From contig JABVXU010000012.1 in assembly GCA_013365365.1 (NCBI GenBank), positions 1 through 64,000 of the forward strand: 64,000 nucleotides of DNA, in the 5' to 3' direction. Shown one piece after another: positions 35,543-45,874 of the stretch. Position numbers and translations under genes: made by a program. The notes under the pieces are model-generated. The model searched no databases, was not told the DNA's origin, and saw nothing but the letters and a program-made list of their open reading frames with translations. Each line of letters starts with the position of its first letter. Within the stretch, counting starts at the first letter, position 1. The stretch comes from Cruorifilaria tuberocauda. Lineage: Eukaryota > Nematoda > Chromadorea > Rhabditida > Onchocercidae.

Positions 35543-38343
35543 TCATTTGGATACTACTACCACATCGTCCACACGCGCTGCTAAACCATTTATCATTTCC
35601 TTCGTTATTTCACGAGCTAACCTCCAAAAAATGCTAGTAAATTATCCCTTGAAAAACATGAATTAAATTTAAAAAATTAAAATTTCGAAGTTGAAATAAT
35701 AAAACGTCATATTTCTTACTATGCAATAACAGTTGTATTGAATCAACAAAGAGATCTGGAAAACTTTATTTAATGACATTGCCTGGATCCCATCTAATTT
35801 GGAGAAGCAAGCATTTAGGCTGGAAAATGTTGAACTCAATAGTTTAAAAGATAGAATAAACAGGTGTTAGATGGTAGTGGTAGAAGAGGATCAACAGCAT
35901 ATCTTCTGTTTTTTGCTTTTTTCCAATATATTTCCTATTTGATCTAGTCTTGATCTGTTGAACATAAATAAAGATCCAAGTGAAAAATTCCAAACTTCTA
36001 TCAAGTAATATAATTTGCAAAATAATACAAGAAAATATTTAAAAAAAATAATGTACCTATGAACGGCCTCTTTCTGAATAAATTTGTGTGGTGCATATTT
36101 CGAGAATCTCTCCTTTGAAGGTGAAAATGACATTGTAGCTCGACGTGACTGTATCAATCGACGTTTCTTCTAAAAAAGAATTGGAAATCAATTAATCAAT
36201 TGTTATATGGTTTATACTCTTGTAACCAACTGCGCGTGGCATAACTTTCTGTTGATACAGTGGTATCTCTTAGGTAATAAATATAAGCAGAAACTTCCCT
36301 ATGGTATTGAAATAGTTTCAGAAAAAATTTAGGTAGAGCTTTTCAAATATTTCTTATGTCGCGTTTCATCTAATGAATGACTTACATGAAGGTCGTGAGG
36401 TAACAAATACCCTGGGCTACGTAACGCTTGTTGAACTTCACGGAAGGTTGTCGCAGATTTTGGCCTACGCGCAGTGCGTCGTAAAAGATTTTTTTCAGCG
36501 ATTTTCCGCTTCATTATTTTTTCCTGTTTGGTTCTTACTGCGACCATCTATAAAAAAGAAAAAACGCGTAGATAGTAGTAAGGTCAAGAATTCTAGTTAC
36601 TTATACAAAGGTAAATCACGCTCGTGTGTAAATGATTGGAAGTTCACAGGTATGACCTATACTGTTGGTTTAAAGCCAAACTATTCCGTTGCTTCTTTGT
36701 GGAAGCCACTAAACTACCGAAATTTGAACGAAGTAATATGATCAAGACATTATACAGGTTGTGACTTCAATGACTTGTTTTAAGTAATCTAGGGTAATTC
36801 AGAATAATAATATATTCTCCTTAGTGATCATTGAAAAATAAATTTAAGCACTTTAAATCTATTAAAGCAAACAAAAATTAAGCACTATTAAAGCAAACGA
36901 AACCTCATTCAAACGTCGTACAACAACGTCATGAAAGATATTGATGGCTTTTTGAAGCTGTTCAAATTTCGACGTGAAATTCTTTTCATGCATAGAACAA
37001 AATTCTTCAAAACGATATAACAAGTCGCATAGGCAGCTAGCGAAGAATGCACAATTGGCAATTTGAAATGGGCTAAAAGTCGATTTTCGTGAGAAATTTC
37101 GCTAAAATAACTAATCAAAAAAATATTATTGATAACAAATAGATTTTTAAATTGTTTCTAATAATAAATTGATTGGAGTTTTCCATCTTTACCTTCATCG
37201 TCATCACTATCTTGGTCGTCGTTGTTATCATTAATCGTATTTTTTCGCTTATACAAACTACAATGTTTTAAACAACATATCTTATAGTTCAGTAAAACTG
37301 TTCTATGTAATACGTTAATCATTAACATAGTCAATCCTGCGGAGAAATGACATCTATTAATTACTCTTTAATCTTTATCAACACCATGAATATTAATTAC
37401 TCTTTAATCTTTATCAACACCATGAAAATAAAACTGATTAATGCAATATCAAGTGGAGAAAAATTTTTGTAATAATAGCTAACGTTGAAATTCTTGCAGC
37501 AAAACATCGTAGTAATGTGTAAAGGCGTCTAATAAACTGTTCAAAACGTAGTAGCTGAAAGTGATCTGAATTCAAGAATTGTTCCAATTGTAATCGAACA
37601 GAAAATAATGCAGCAGCATCACGATTTATACTAGCACCAATGTCACAGAATGCAAGATTTGCTAAAACATGATAAATCCATTTGATATGCGCCATTCACT
37701 TTATATTTCCCAATCACGTGTTCTATGCATTTCCTTTTCACTTGAATTTGCTTCACTTGTTTGTAAAAAAAATGCGAATACTGATCAACAGGACTTTTTA
37801 ACGAATTTAGAAAATATGATTTCCGCACATTTACAAAACATATTAATAGCTAAAAGGAATACTTACTGAACTAAATTATCTTTCGTTTCTGTATTTTTTA
37901 ATTTTGTAATTTTATACTAATAATATTAAATAGTCGTAAGAGAAATTTCAATCCTGATCATTAAAGCATACATTATAATTGTATAGCAATATTTACTTAC
38001 AGCTTTTAATGAACGATTCTGCGATAAGTTTCAAATGGCATATTAATAAATCGATATTTTCGTGTATGACCACACCCCGACAACTTGTTTGTGATTCAAA
38101 TCCCAGATTTCGCATGATAAATTGTTGTCCATGAATAGTAGTATCGGCTGATCCCACATTATTTAAAACTTCCTCTACCGTTTTATCAATAAGATACTTT
38201 TGAAAGGAACGTTTAGTTAGTAGTTTCTTGAGGATTTGTTGCGCAATAATTTCAGATTTCACTTGATGTGGCGGCGAGTGCTGTTCCTGAGATGATGGAT
38301 GTTTCATCTGAGATGGCGAACGTTTACTTGCACCATCTCTCAT
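35543..38343 (-). CDS. Unrecognised 347-residue helical protein
   Basis: Six exons join with matching phases: 38343-38001, 37661-37484, 37072-36904, 36547-36386, 36169-36057, 35621-35543. I recognise no family. What is visible: a Ser/Pro/Gln-rich start; helical segments (IAQQILKKLLTKRSFQKYLI; RLQLEQFLNSDHFQLLRFEQ; RFEEFCSMHEKNFTSKFEQL, possibly coiled coil); Cys-containing hydrophobic patches; and a strongly basic stretch (KQEKIMKRKIAEKNLLRRTA and KKRRLIQSRR) that could be a nuclear signal or an RNA/microtubule contact. It ends DDVVVVSK. No signal peptide and no membrane helix. The last acceptor (TTTTTTGGAG) is weak. Two other open pieces in its introns (37690-37869; about 37206-37339, Asp-rich end) do not fit the phases and were left out. 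Confidence 0.66.
37355..37426 (+). repeat. 36-bp tandem duplication in an intron
   Basis: TATTAATTACTCTTTAATCT and the 16 bases after it occur exactly twice, at 37355-37390 and 37391-37426, inside the second intron of the minus-strand gene. A recent duplication is likely. Confidence 0.9.
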
Positions 38344-39929
38344 ATCTGCAAATAGATATTCCTATCACGCCAAATAATTTTTTAATTTTATCACTAATAA
38401 TTATTACTTTTCTAATAATTGATATTTTAATTGACGCTAATATAAACACATTTGATAATGACAAATGACCAATTTAGTATGCGTAATCAAAAATATTCAA
38501 AACTTGGAAAAATTTTATAATAATATACCTTATATCCTATAATAGTTAAATTTACAGGTATTCCTAGGGCGCGAACAATTGTTTCTCGTAAAACGAAAAA
38601 AGAAATGTGTTTCTCAGCTTTATGTATTTGCAACATATGCATAATTATTTAATTCAATCATATTTCTTTCATATGTATTACTAGCTTGTCAAAGTAAAGA
38701 AAAAATATAACTTCATACAGTCATCGATTTGAAAGTTTTGATCAACCAATATTTAAATAAACAACTGAGCAAATAAGGGAAGAGACAGACGAAATAAATG
38801 AACATGTAACAAATCGTCCGTTCGTCCCCCATGCTTACATTAAGAATTGACGAAAATTTGAATAAATTCATCGTTTAGATTAAATAATCTCCCAGAAATT
38901 TTTGACATTTCGATTATTCGTTAAATTTATATCTCATTTCCCAAACAGATAAATTAACCTTGAACTACAACTCAAATCATTCGATATATTATGATGATGA
39001 TTTATCTTCTGATCTTGAGATACAGTCAAATCTTGATAATACTTACTTACGTAATCAATCTTAATTTACATATTCAATAATTAAAGTTTAGCAGTTTAAG
39101 AATTTTAAATTTGTAATTTTTCACGAAGATAACAAAAATGGTCGAGAGAAATCAATATGCGGAAAAAAGATAATGAAGAAATTGAAAGTTAAATTCAGGC
39201 AACAGGAAATATCGGGAGAGAAAGAGATGAAAGATCATAAGTGACCTCAGTGACATCACCCATAATGACCATCACCTGATCGCGGTGGATACTGACCGCA
39301 AGACGAGGCATCGTCGTTCCGACCACTTCCTTCATATGTACACCATATGATTTTCCTTCATTTCTCTCCCTCCCTCTCCCTCTTGCTTCTCTCTCATCAT
39401 ACTCCATCTCCCTCATATCATCAATTTATCTCTTTTTACCTTTTTCTCTGCTTCTCAAATCTCTCATTCATTTCATTGTAGTTTTTGAAGCGCCGCCGCG
39501 TATGACGAAGTGTAAATAAATTTTTAATGGTAATTTTTGATGAGCTGTCGGGAGTTGGTGGGTGATTTAACGTTGTCATCAAGGATTCCTTACATTGTTT
39601 TCAATGCTTATTGATCAATTTCTATCCGATCGTACAACTTTGAACTTTAAAATTTTCCTTCTATTTCAAAATGTCAACTTTTGAAGTTTCTAGTCGATTT
39701 ATATCTATTTCATTTTTAAATGGACTAAATGTTTGGCTGACTATGGGATTTTAATTTCTGAATTTTTCTCCGATAAAAGATAGGGATAGAAAGAGAGAGA
39801 AAAGTTGATTTCTAAGATCTGTTAAATCATATCATTTCAAAAGTTATTAAGGACAATTTTTTTTTTAATTAAAGCATGACGTGCTCCATTGCTAGGAACA
39901 GACATTTTGGGATTATTCTATCATCTCCA
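38344..39929. other. Intergenic between divergent genes, possible shared promoter region
   Basis: The flanking genes point away from each other. A patch with higher GC lies at about 39235-39510 (TGACATCACCC, GATCGCGGTGG, GCGCCGCCGCG) and could be a promoter. The minus-strand frame at 39195-39416 overlaps it; it begins Arg/Glu-rich, has no splice support and is probably not a gene. Confidence 0.35.
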
Positions 39930-39936
39930 GATCTAG

Positions 39937-40771
39937 ATGTCAAATGTTACAAAAACAAAAATAGCCCGAATGGCTTTGGTATTCATTTATGGAACTTTGA
40001 AACGTGGCGAGCCGAATGAATCAGTTATGACAAATTTGGTAACGGGAATGCAAAGATTCGTAGGAACTGGTAAAACTGTCAATGCATATCCTTTGATTAT
40101 CGCTTCTGAATATAATATACCATTTTGTTTGGACAAACCTGGAATTGGAAATGTAAGTTCCACCCGTCGAGTTATTATCTGAGTAGATTGAAAGTGATTC
40201 GAATTGGATCAGACAAATTCAAAAGTTCTGACCAATGTTATCTATATTGGCTTTAACTCAAATCGCTACATTTTTTACGCCATCAGTATTTTCTAAATTT
40301 ATCATAGATTCGAGACTTTTCAATATTTGACTTATTGTATTGCAGCGTATAAGTGGTGAACTATATGAAGTTGATGAGCAAAAATTGAAGGTACTTGATG
40401 AGTTCGAAGGACATCCAACTTTTTACCGCAGACAGTCAGAAGAGGTTTTCCTTCTCTATTTATGACATCTTTTGGATTTCTTCTCATACGTATCGACTCC
40501 TGTGAAGATATGATATATGATCAGGTCGAGATGGATCATAATGGTATCGTAACAGCATGGGTATATATGTTACCCAAATGGACACCAAATTTACTTCAAA
40601 GCTCTACTAATTACTTGGAGACGTACAGTTCTAATGGAGCTCACAATCGGCCGTATATTAAAAGGTTTAGAATTTACATTAGACTTTTCCAAGAATTTAA
40701 ATTTTGCAGTGAGAAACTTTAAAAAATAAAAAACGGAGAAATCTTTGAATTGGTAAAATTTTCGCAGATAG
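39937..40771 (+). CDS. Gamma-glutamylaminecyclotransferase
   Basis: GGACT-family enzyme. It cleaves gamma-glutamyl-amines, such as the gamma-glutamyl-lysine left after breakdown of transglutaminase-crosslinked proteins, releasing 5-oxoproline and the free amine; it is cytosolic. Exons 39937-40152, 40346-40444, 40525-40664 and 40768-40771 (the last supplies only the end of an Arg codon and TAG) give 152 residues, the usual size. The substrate loop FIYGTLKRGEPN, the YPLIIASEYNIPF stretch, GELYEVDE and LDEFEGHPTFYRR are all present. The Glu of DEFEG (residue 93) is at the position of the catalytic Glu82 of the human enzyme; counting from the internal Met12 it is exactly 82, so translation might also start there. 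A splice-acceptor-like CTCCAG lies 7 bases before the ATG. Confidence 0.93.
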
Positions 40772-41761
40772 ACGAGTATGAATGAAACCAATCAGTACTA
40801 TTTGCTCCGAGATATATTCCAAGAAGACTCTGGAGACTAGATACTTTGAAAATTATTAATTCGATACAAAACTGATTAAAACTTAGAAATCAGGAAGTGT
40901 TCAATCTGAAATTGTTTGTTACAATTTCATACAAATTACAGGAAATGACTATCAATCACTCTCAAGTTTAAATGCCTTAATTTGAAATTATCACTTTCCA
41001 AGTCTTGGACTTAATATTCAAAGATTAGGAATCTACTTCAGCCATCCTCAAGTATAAAGTTACTACTTCTATTTAGGCAGCATTTACTATCTTATCTAAG
41101 TGACGTATAACCTTTGTAACTGTTAAAGACTTTAAAGTAAAAATTTACATACTTTGATATTAATTATATCTTCTTTCAGCGAAAATTATCAACGTTTGGA
41201 CGATTTATGAACTGTACGCAATCACTAAGATAATTTTATGTATTTATTTGCAATTTATGTCTGAAATACAAAACACAATTAAAAGATAATAAAATCAGCT
41301 TACTGTGAACATTTTCAGTATTTCCTACATCAGAATATGTGTTATGTGTAAAGAAAATTATAAAGATAAGTTAAATGTAACATCGAGCATTATGGAAAGA
41401 TCATGAGCAAGATGTCTACAACAGTTATGTAATCACAATGTAAAAGCCATATCAGTCAAACAAATAGGAAATAATTTTAAAGATGAGATTCAATTGGATT
41501 CTCGTACATTTGTCAAAATAATAGCTCGAAGCATTACTGTAGTTCGCTGAGATTAGCTTCCTTGCAGTTAGTTTATTTCAAGTAAAGTATTATTTTTTAG
41601 CAGCGAATTCTTTTAATACAGTACTCTAACTATGCCGAAGGTTGTTACATACCTGCCCCTTCACTTGACAAATAAAAACAGCTCATCGAGAGAAATGGTC
41701 GCGGTTAGTTAGTGACTATTTTCAGAAGATATGCTTATCAATTAGATTTTGGAGAAGAATT
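40772..41761. other. Intergenic between convergent genes
   Basis: This is the shared 3' flank of GGACT and MRPS10. I see no coding signal. ATAATAAAAT-like poly(A) signals occur at about 41287-41294. Confidence 0.5.
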
Positions 41762-42463
41762 TCAAACATTGTTCGGTGATGAGTTTGTTTCAGTAGGAAT
41801 TAGCGCTTTATCGTTAGAGTGCTTGTTTCCTTCACTAAGAAATGTTTCAACGATAATTTTCTCCTCCTCGGTCATGATTGAATTTGCTACTGAAGCACTT
41901 GCATTATTTGACTGCATTAGTTTAATTTTACTTTGAATAATTTCTGGCAATACTGCGATTTCATCGTAAGTAACTTTCATTGCAACTCCTTCCGGTATGT
42001 TTCGCTGAATATATTCCAGAAATGTACTCGCTGTACTACCCGTAACGTTTCGGATTGTAAAATGACGAATGTGTGTTCTTGTCTCGTAATGAAGTTGATT
42101 TTTCTTTTTTGCAAATTTAGCTCTTAGAGTATTTTGGATCCACCATACATATGGAAATACTTTTATGGAAACTACCTCAAGTTCCAGGTGCTTACAAACG
42201 GCCTAAAAAAGTATTTTTCAAATATCGCAGAATTGTGTAATTTAGTTGAAAGAGTATATTTTAAAATAATTTACCTTTAGAAATGTGGTGTACGATTTCA
42301 ATACTGCCTTGTCATGGCCTCTATATTCCAACTCGATGCGGGGGAATAATCGATCCAATTCAATGGTCGAATCTTGTTTAAAAGATGGGCTGAAATTCAA
42401 ATACCTCAAATCTGGAGTCACAGGACAGTGCCGATGAAACATGATGCTTCGAAGTGAAGCCAT
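41762..42463 (-). CDS. Mitochondrial small-subunit ribosomal protein uS10m
   Basis: Component of the mitochondrial ribosomal small subunit (uS10 family). Two exons, 42463-42275 and 42202-41762 (phase 0, 72-bp intron), encode 209 residues. The family signature is clear: EYRGHDKAVLKSYTTFL, then HYETRTHIRHF, then TGSTASTFLEYIQRNIPEGV and MKVTYDEIAVLPE, which follow the order and spacing of animal MRPS10. The N-terminus (about 40 residues) is basic and can serve as a mitochondrial presequence. The C-terminal tail after residue ~175 is polar and Ser/Asn/Glu-rich. An acceptor-like ATTCAG lies 8 bases before the ATG, and an out-of-frame ATG starts 4 bases upstream (ATGAATG). Confidence 0.95.
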
Positions 42464-44162
42464 TCATTTATCTGAATATATAATATGTATTACCTGCACA
42501 GCTAAAAAACAAGAACAGATACAATTTCTTATCGTTTTAGAAGCTATTCATAGAAATAAATGGTTACTATTTTCAAGGTTTTTGGCTTGAAAATTCGAAT
42601 TTCAAGTGAATTTCAGGCTCGAACTCCATGCAAGAGCTCATCGCTTGCAGTCGATAAAATTCACAAAATAACGGAACTCACGTCAGCGGTGTAGCTACAC
42701 GTGAATAAGGCCGGGCTAGAGGGATGCCAACGGATGAACAATGCAAGGAACCAAAGAAACCTCGAAAAATGATAGACATACGTCCGAACATTTCCATGCG
42801 TAATCAGTGATATTTATACCTATGCCATCCTGTTGTTCTCTATAAATCAACGATAACTAAAATAGATGAAACCGGAAAAGCTATTAAGATCCCTTGCATA
42901 GCAGTATTGTGTCGACACAGGTCTTCTACGCCACAAGATTCTCCAGCATAATATTACTTTTAAAAAGCCGAAAAAGAGGCCTCCAAGGCTATCGAGATAT
43001 CAATCATGATGCTAATAATATCCTGTTCCAAATGAAACTACACGCCACTTTGAATATTTAAAAACGCTTTATATCAATTATCGAAATTCCCTCTTCTCAT
43101 TTGTTCCTGTATGCAAGATTTTCTCAATATCTGGCTACATTATACATGTAATTAACACATATTCCAATTCTATTTCAAACGAGATAAAACGATCCCTTGT
43201 GAAAAGGGAAAGATAAAACCAGTAAAACTGCAACCATACAAAAAGCCTCATTCACTCCTCGAAAGAAAAATCCAATACAGAATGAAAGTGGCAAAGAAAA
43301 AAGTTCCTCTTAAGTTTTGTGATAATGAATAGACTACTGAAAAAGTTGCCCACACAATGCAAGTTTACTGCAAAGAAACTTAATGTACTGTCTCCCTTAA
43401 AACCTCACTCAAACGATAGAGATGTCCTGGAACACATTTCTATCGTACAACAATAATGTAATCACATAACAGTACGAGTTTATGAGATATTTCTCAATAG
43501 CTGATATATGTAGCGTTCGATAAGGGAGTGCAATACTAATATTACAACCATTATTAACATATTCTCTATGTTGAATAATCAGGTAATCTCGGATATTTTA
43601 CTATTATATGAATTATACTATAAAAAATTCGGGGACTCATATGGAAACTTGGAAGGGAAAAAGTAGAAAAACAGAAACATTATTAAAATGGTTTTCAAAA
43701 ATCCGACCACTTAAAATAAAATGTAAACTTTACGTAACCAAATCTGTGATTAGAACTTCATAGTAATATGAGATGTATTAAGAACTAATGCTAGCTGTTC
43801 AGAAAAATTAGAGAAAAGCTTGCCATAAAAGCACACGAAAAAACAATGCACAAATACCTCGTAAAATAAAAAAGAGCACAATTATGGTGGTTCGAAAAGA
43901 AAAGAAAACACCAATAAATAGATAGAAGTCCGTAGAAATCATTATAATTCAGAGAAAAAGCCAACTATAAAAAATGTCTGTTAATTTAGAAGCCTTGTAA
44001 CAGAACCAACAAAACTATCAATGTGGCTAACCAATTAATTCCGGACTTTAAAGATGACTTCCAAAATCAAATGATCCCCTTGTTACTAAACACAGAAAAA
44101 AACAGTAACAAGAAAAGTTTACAATCAACAAAATTTTCCACTTCTGATAACGCTTGTTTTTA
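42464..44162. other. Intergenic between two minus-strand genes
   Basis: A somewhat GC-richer patch at about 42610-42730 (CACGTCAGCGGTGTAGCTACACGTG) may hold the MRPS10 promoter. No coding exon was found. The gap of 1.7 kb makes co-transcription of CDV3 and MRPS10 possible but not evident. Confidence 0.4.
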
Positions 44163-45874
44163 TCACATTTCTTTGGTAATATTCGCCTGAGCACGTCGTC
44201 GTGATGGAGGAACGTAAGCATTCGGATTCTTCGTTTGAAGTGGTTGTGATGGAGGTACCGGATTTGGTGCTCCACCTGATGTTACCTGAAAATTCTGGTA
44301 CTGTTATAACAGTTTAATCAAATATAACATATTTCATTAACACTCACAAAGAGAAAAGAAATAAATAATTACTCACTTGTCTAACCGCTGAAAAAAGAGC
44401 GGTGCGATCAGCATTCGATGATACACTACTACCACCACCAGCACGCTGCCAAGTATTACTGGAAGTTCCCCTATTCGTCCAAGCACCTGATGAATCTCTA
44501 TCAGATGTGATTGTCGTAAAACCATCATTTCGTCTGAAACCAAACAAGAAAATTTAATTTTAATGCTTACGAAAGTGAATCTAAAAACAAAGATATCCCA
44601 AAAAACCCACCCGATTTGTCCAGAATTTGATAATAATAAAGAAAGTAATGTAAAAATTTTTACGACAAAATAACCTTTTCTTTTCATCATCCTTCTTTAA
44701 TTTCTCAATTTTTTCCGCTGCTTCAAAAGTTGGGAATAGGTCTTGGTCATTAATATTTGGTACTGCGCCCGCTCTAGCAATATTTTGCATCAAACAACGA
44801 GGTTTCCAAACGCCTGTCGTTTGTTTTGTAGGTACTGGTAGAATAATTTCTTCAGATTCTTTTTTCTGGAAAAAAATTTGCAATTTTCTGTAATCAGACA
44901 CATTTCTACTGCTTGTTGTGGCAAATTTACAACATCTTTTCATGCCAAACAAATCAAACTAAAAAAAACCAAAAACTACAATTCGAAAAGTGGGAAACCT
45001 CTGCAGTGCTCCAAGTTTTCGGGGCTTCATTTGTAGCGGCCTTTTCGTCTTCTAAAGCTTCTTCAGTCTGCTCAGTTAGATTCATGTCACGAATTCCGAG
45101 TTCTTCAAGCGCAATTTCTCTATAAAAAGTCAGTAAAGGATAACTGTTCATGAAAGAAATTTCCTGGTTAGGCTGTACTGAAAAGATTAAATTCAAATAC
45201 CTGTCATAACTTACGAAACAAAAGTGACCCAAACACTCCTCCAAACAAAGAAACAGAGAAATGAAAGCACTGGAAAATGAGTTTCTTCCAACCAAAACTC
45301 ATTTAAAACTTGTAGTACTGTCTGTTGACAAAGAATACAAAAAGTTAAAAATGAATAAAAAAAAAGTAATAGAAAGGAACTTGTTTGTATCTTTATATTC
45401 AAGCCATTCAGAATCTTCGGGTCGTTTGTCAAAAAACGCTGCATCATCTTGTGCACGTCGTTCTTCTTCCTCATCTTCACGATCGCGTTCTTCCTAATAA
45501 TACGATTACACTGCGCACAGCTAACGAATAACTGATAATATAAAATATTATATATGATATCCTTTTTGCTTTCTCTGTTTGCTTCTGACTGTTCCCAGAA
45601 AATAAAATTCTTGTATCATGAGGAACTTTCTTTACTCTTCTTCTCTTCCATAATTGTTTTAAAACATGAAAATTTTTGAAATTTTCATAGTCCACGCTTA
45701 ATAATTTAGTGCTTCAATTTATGCAGCAAAACTGATAATCCAATAACTAACCTGCCGTTTCGCTTTTCTTTCCAGTACCTGACCAACCTCATCGACACTT
45801 AATTTCACTCTTTTCTTCTTATCTCTTACTTTGGCAGATTTTTTCGCAAAAAACTGCAACAGATCGTCACCCAT
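44163..45874 (-). CDS. CDV3 homologue
   Basis: Six exons in matching phase (45874-45752, 45493-45381, 45119-44999, 44865-44675, 44533-44377, 44285-44163) give 275 residues, close to the vertebrate protein. Family marks in order: N-terminal LLQFFAKKSAKVRDKKKRVK (vertebrate CDV3 has a similar acidic/FFAKKDKKKK start), acidic block around EEERRAQDD, EWLEYKD, TTGVWKPRCL (like the TSGVYRPP motif), and DQDLFPTFEAAEKIEKL (like the DTQFPSL motif). The end is Pro-rich (NPNAYVPPSRRRAQ). It is low-complexity and probably disordered. CDV3 is a conserved, mostly cytoplasmic protein without established biochemical function. A TTTAG acceptor 2 bases before the ATG suggests trans-splicing. The exon 2 donor (AA|GTTCC) is weak, but it fits the phase. 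Confidence 0.87.

Noticed and set aside
37206..37339. Asp-rich open piece (ends DQDSDDDEG) on the minus strand
   Set aside because: It has an acceptor and a donor but requires entry phase 1, while the preceding exon exits in phase 2; the phase-matching reading meets a stop at once.
37690..37869. Open piece with SPVDQYSHFFYKQVKQIQVK on the minus strand
   Set aside because: It enters in phase 0 while the preceding exon exits in phase 1, and no exit donor fits the following exon.
39195..39416. 73-codon minus-strand frame starting Arg/Glu-rich
   Set aside because: Overlaps simple CTCTCC-rich DNA and a promoter-like patch; no family resemblance.
44913..45497. Ser-rich plus-strand frames
   Set aside because: Antisense shadows of the acidic CDV3 exons.
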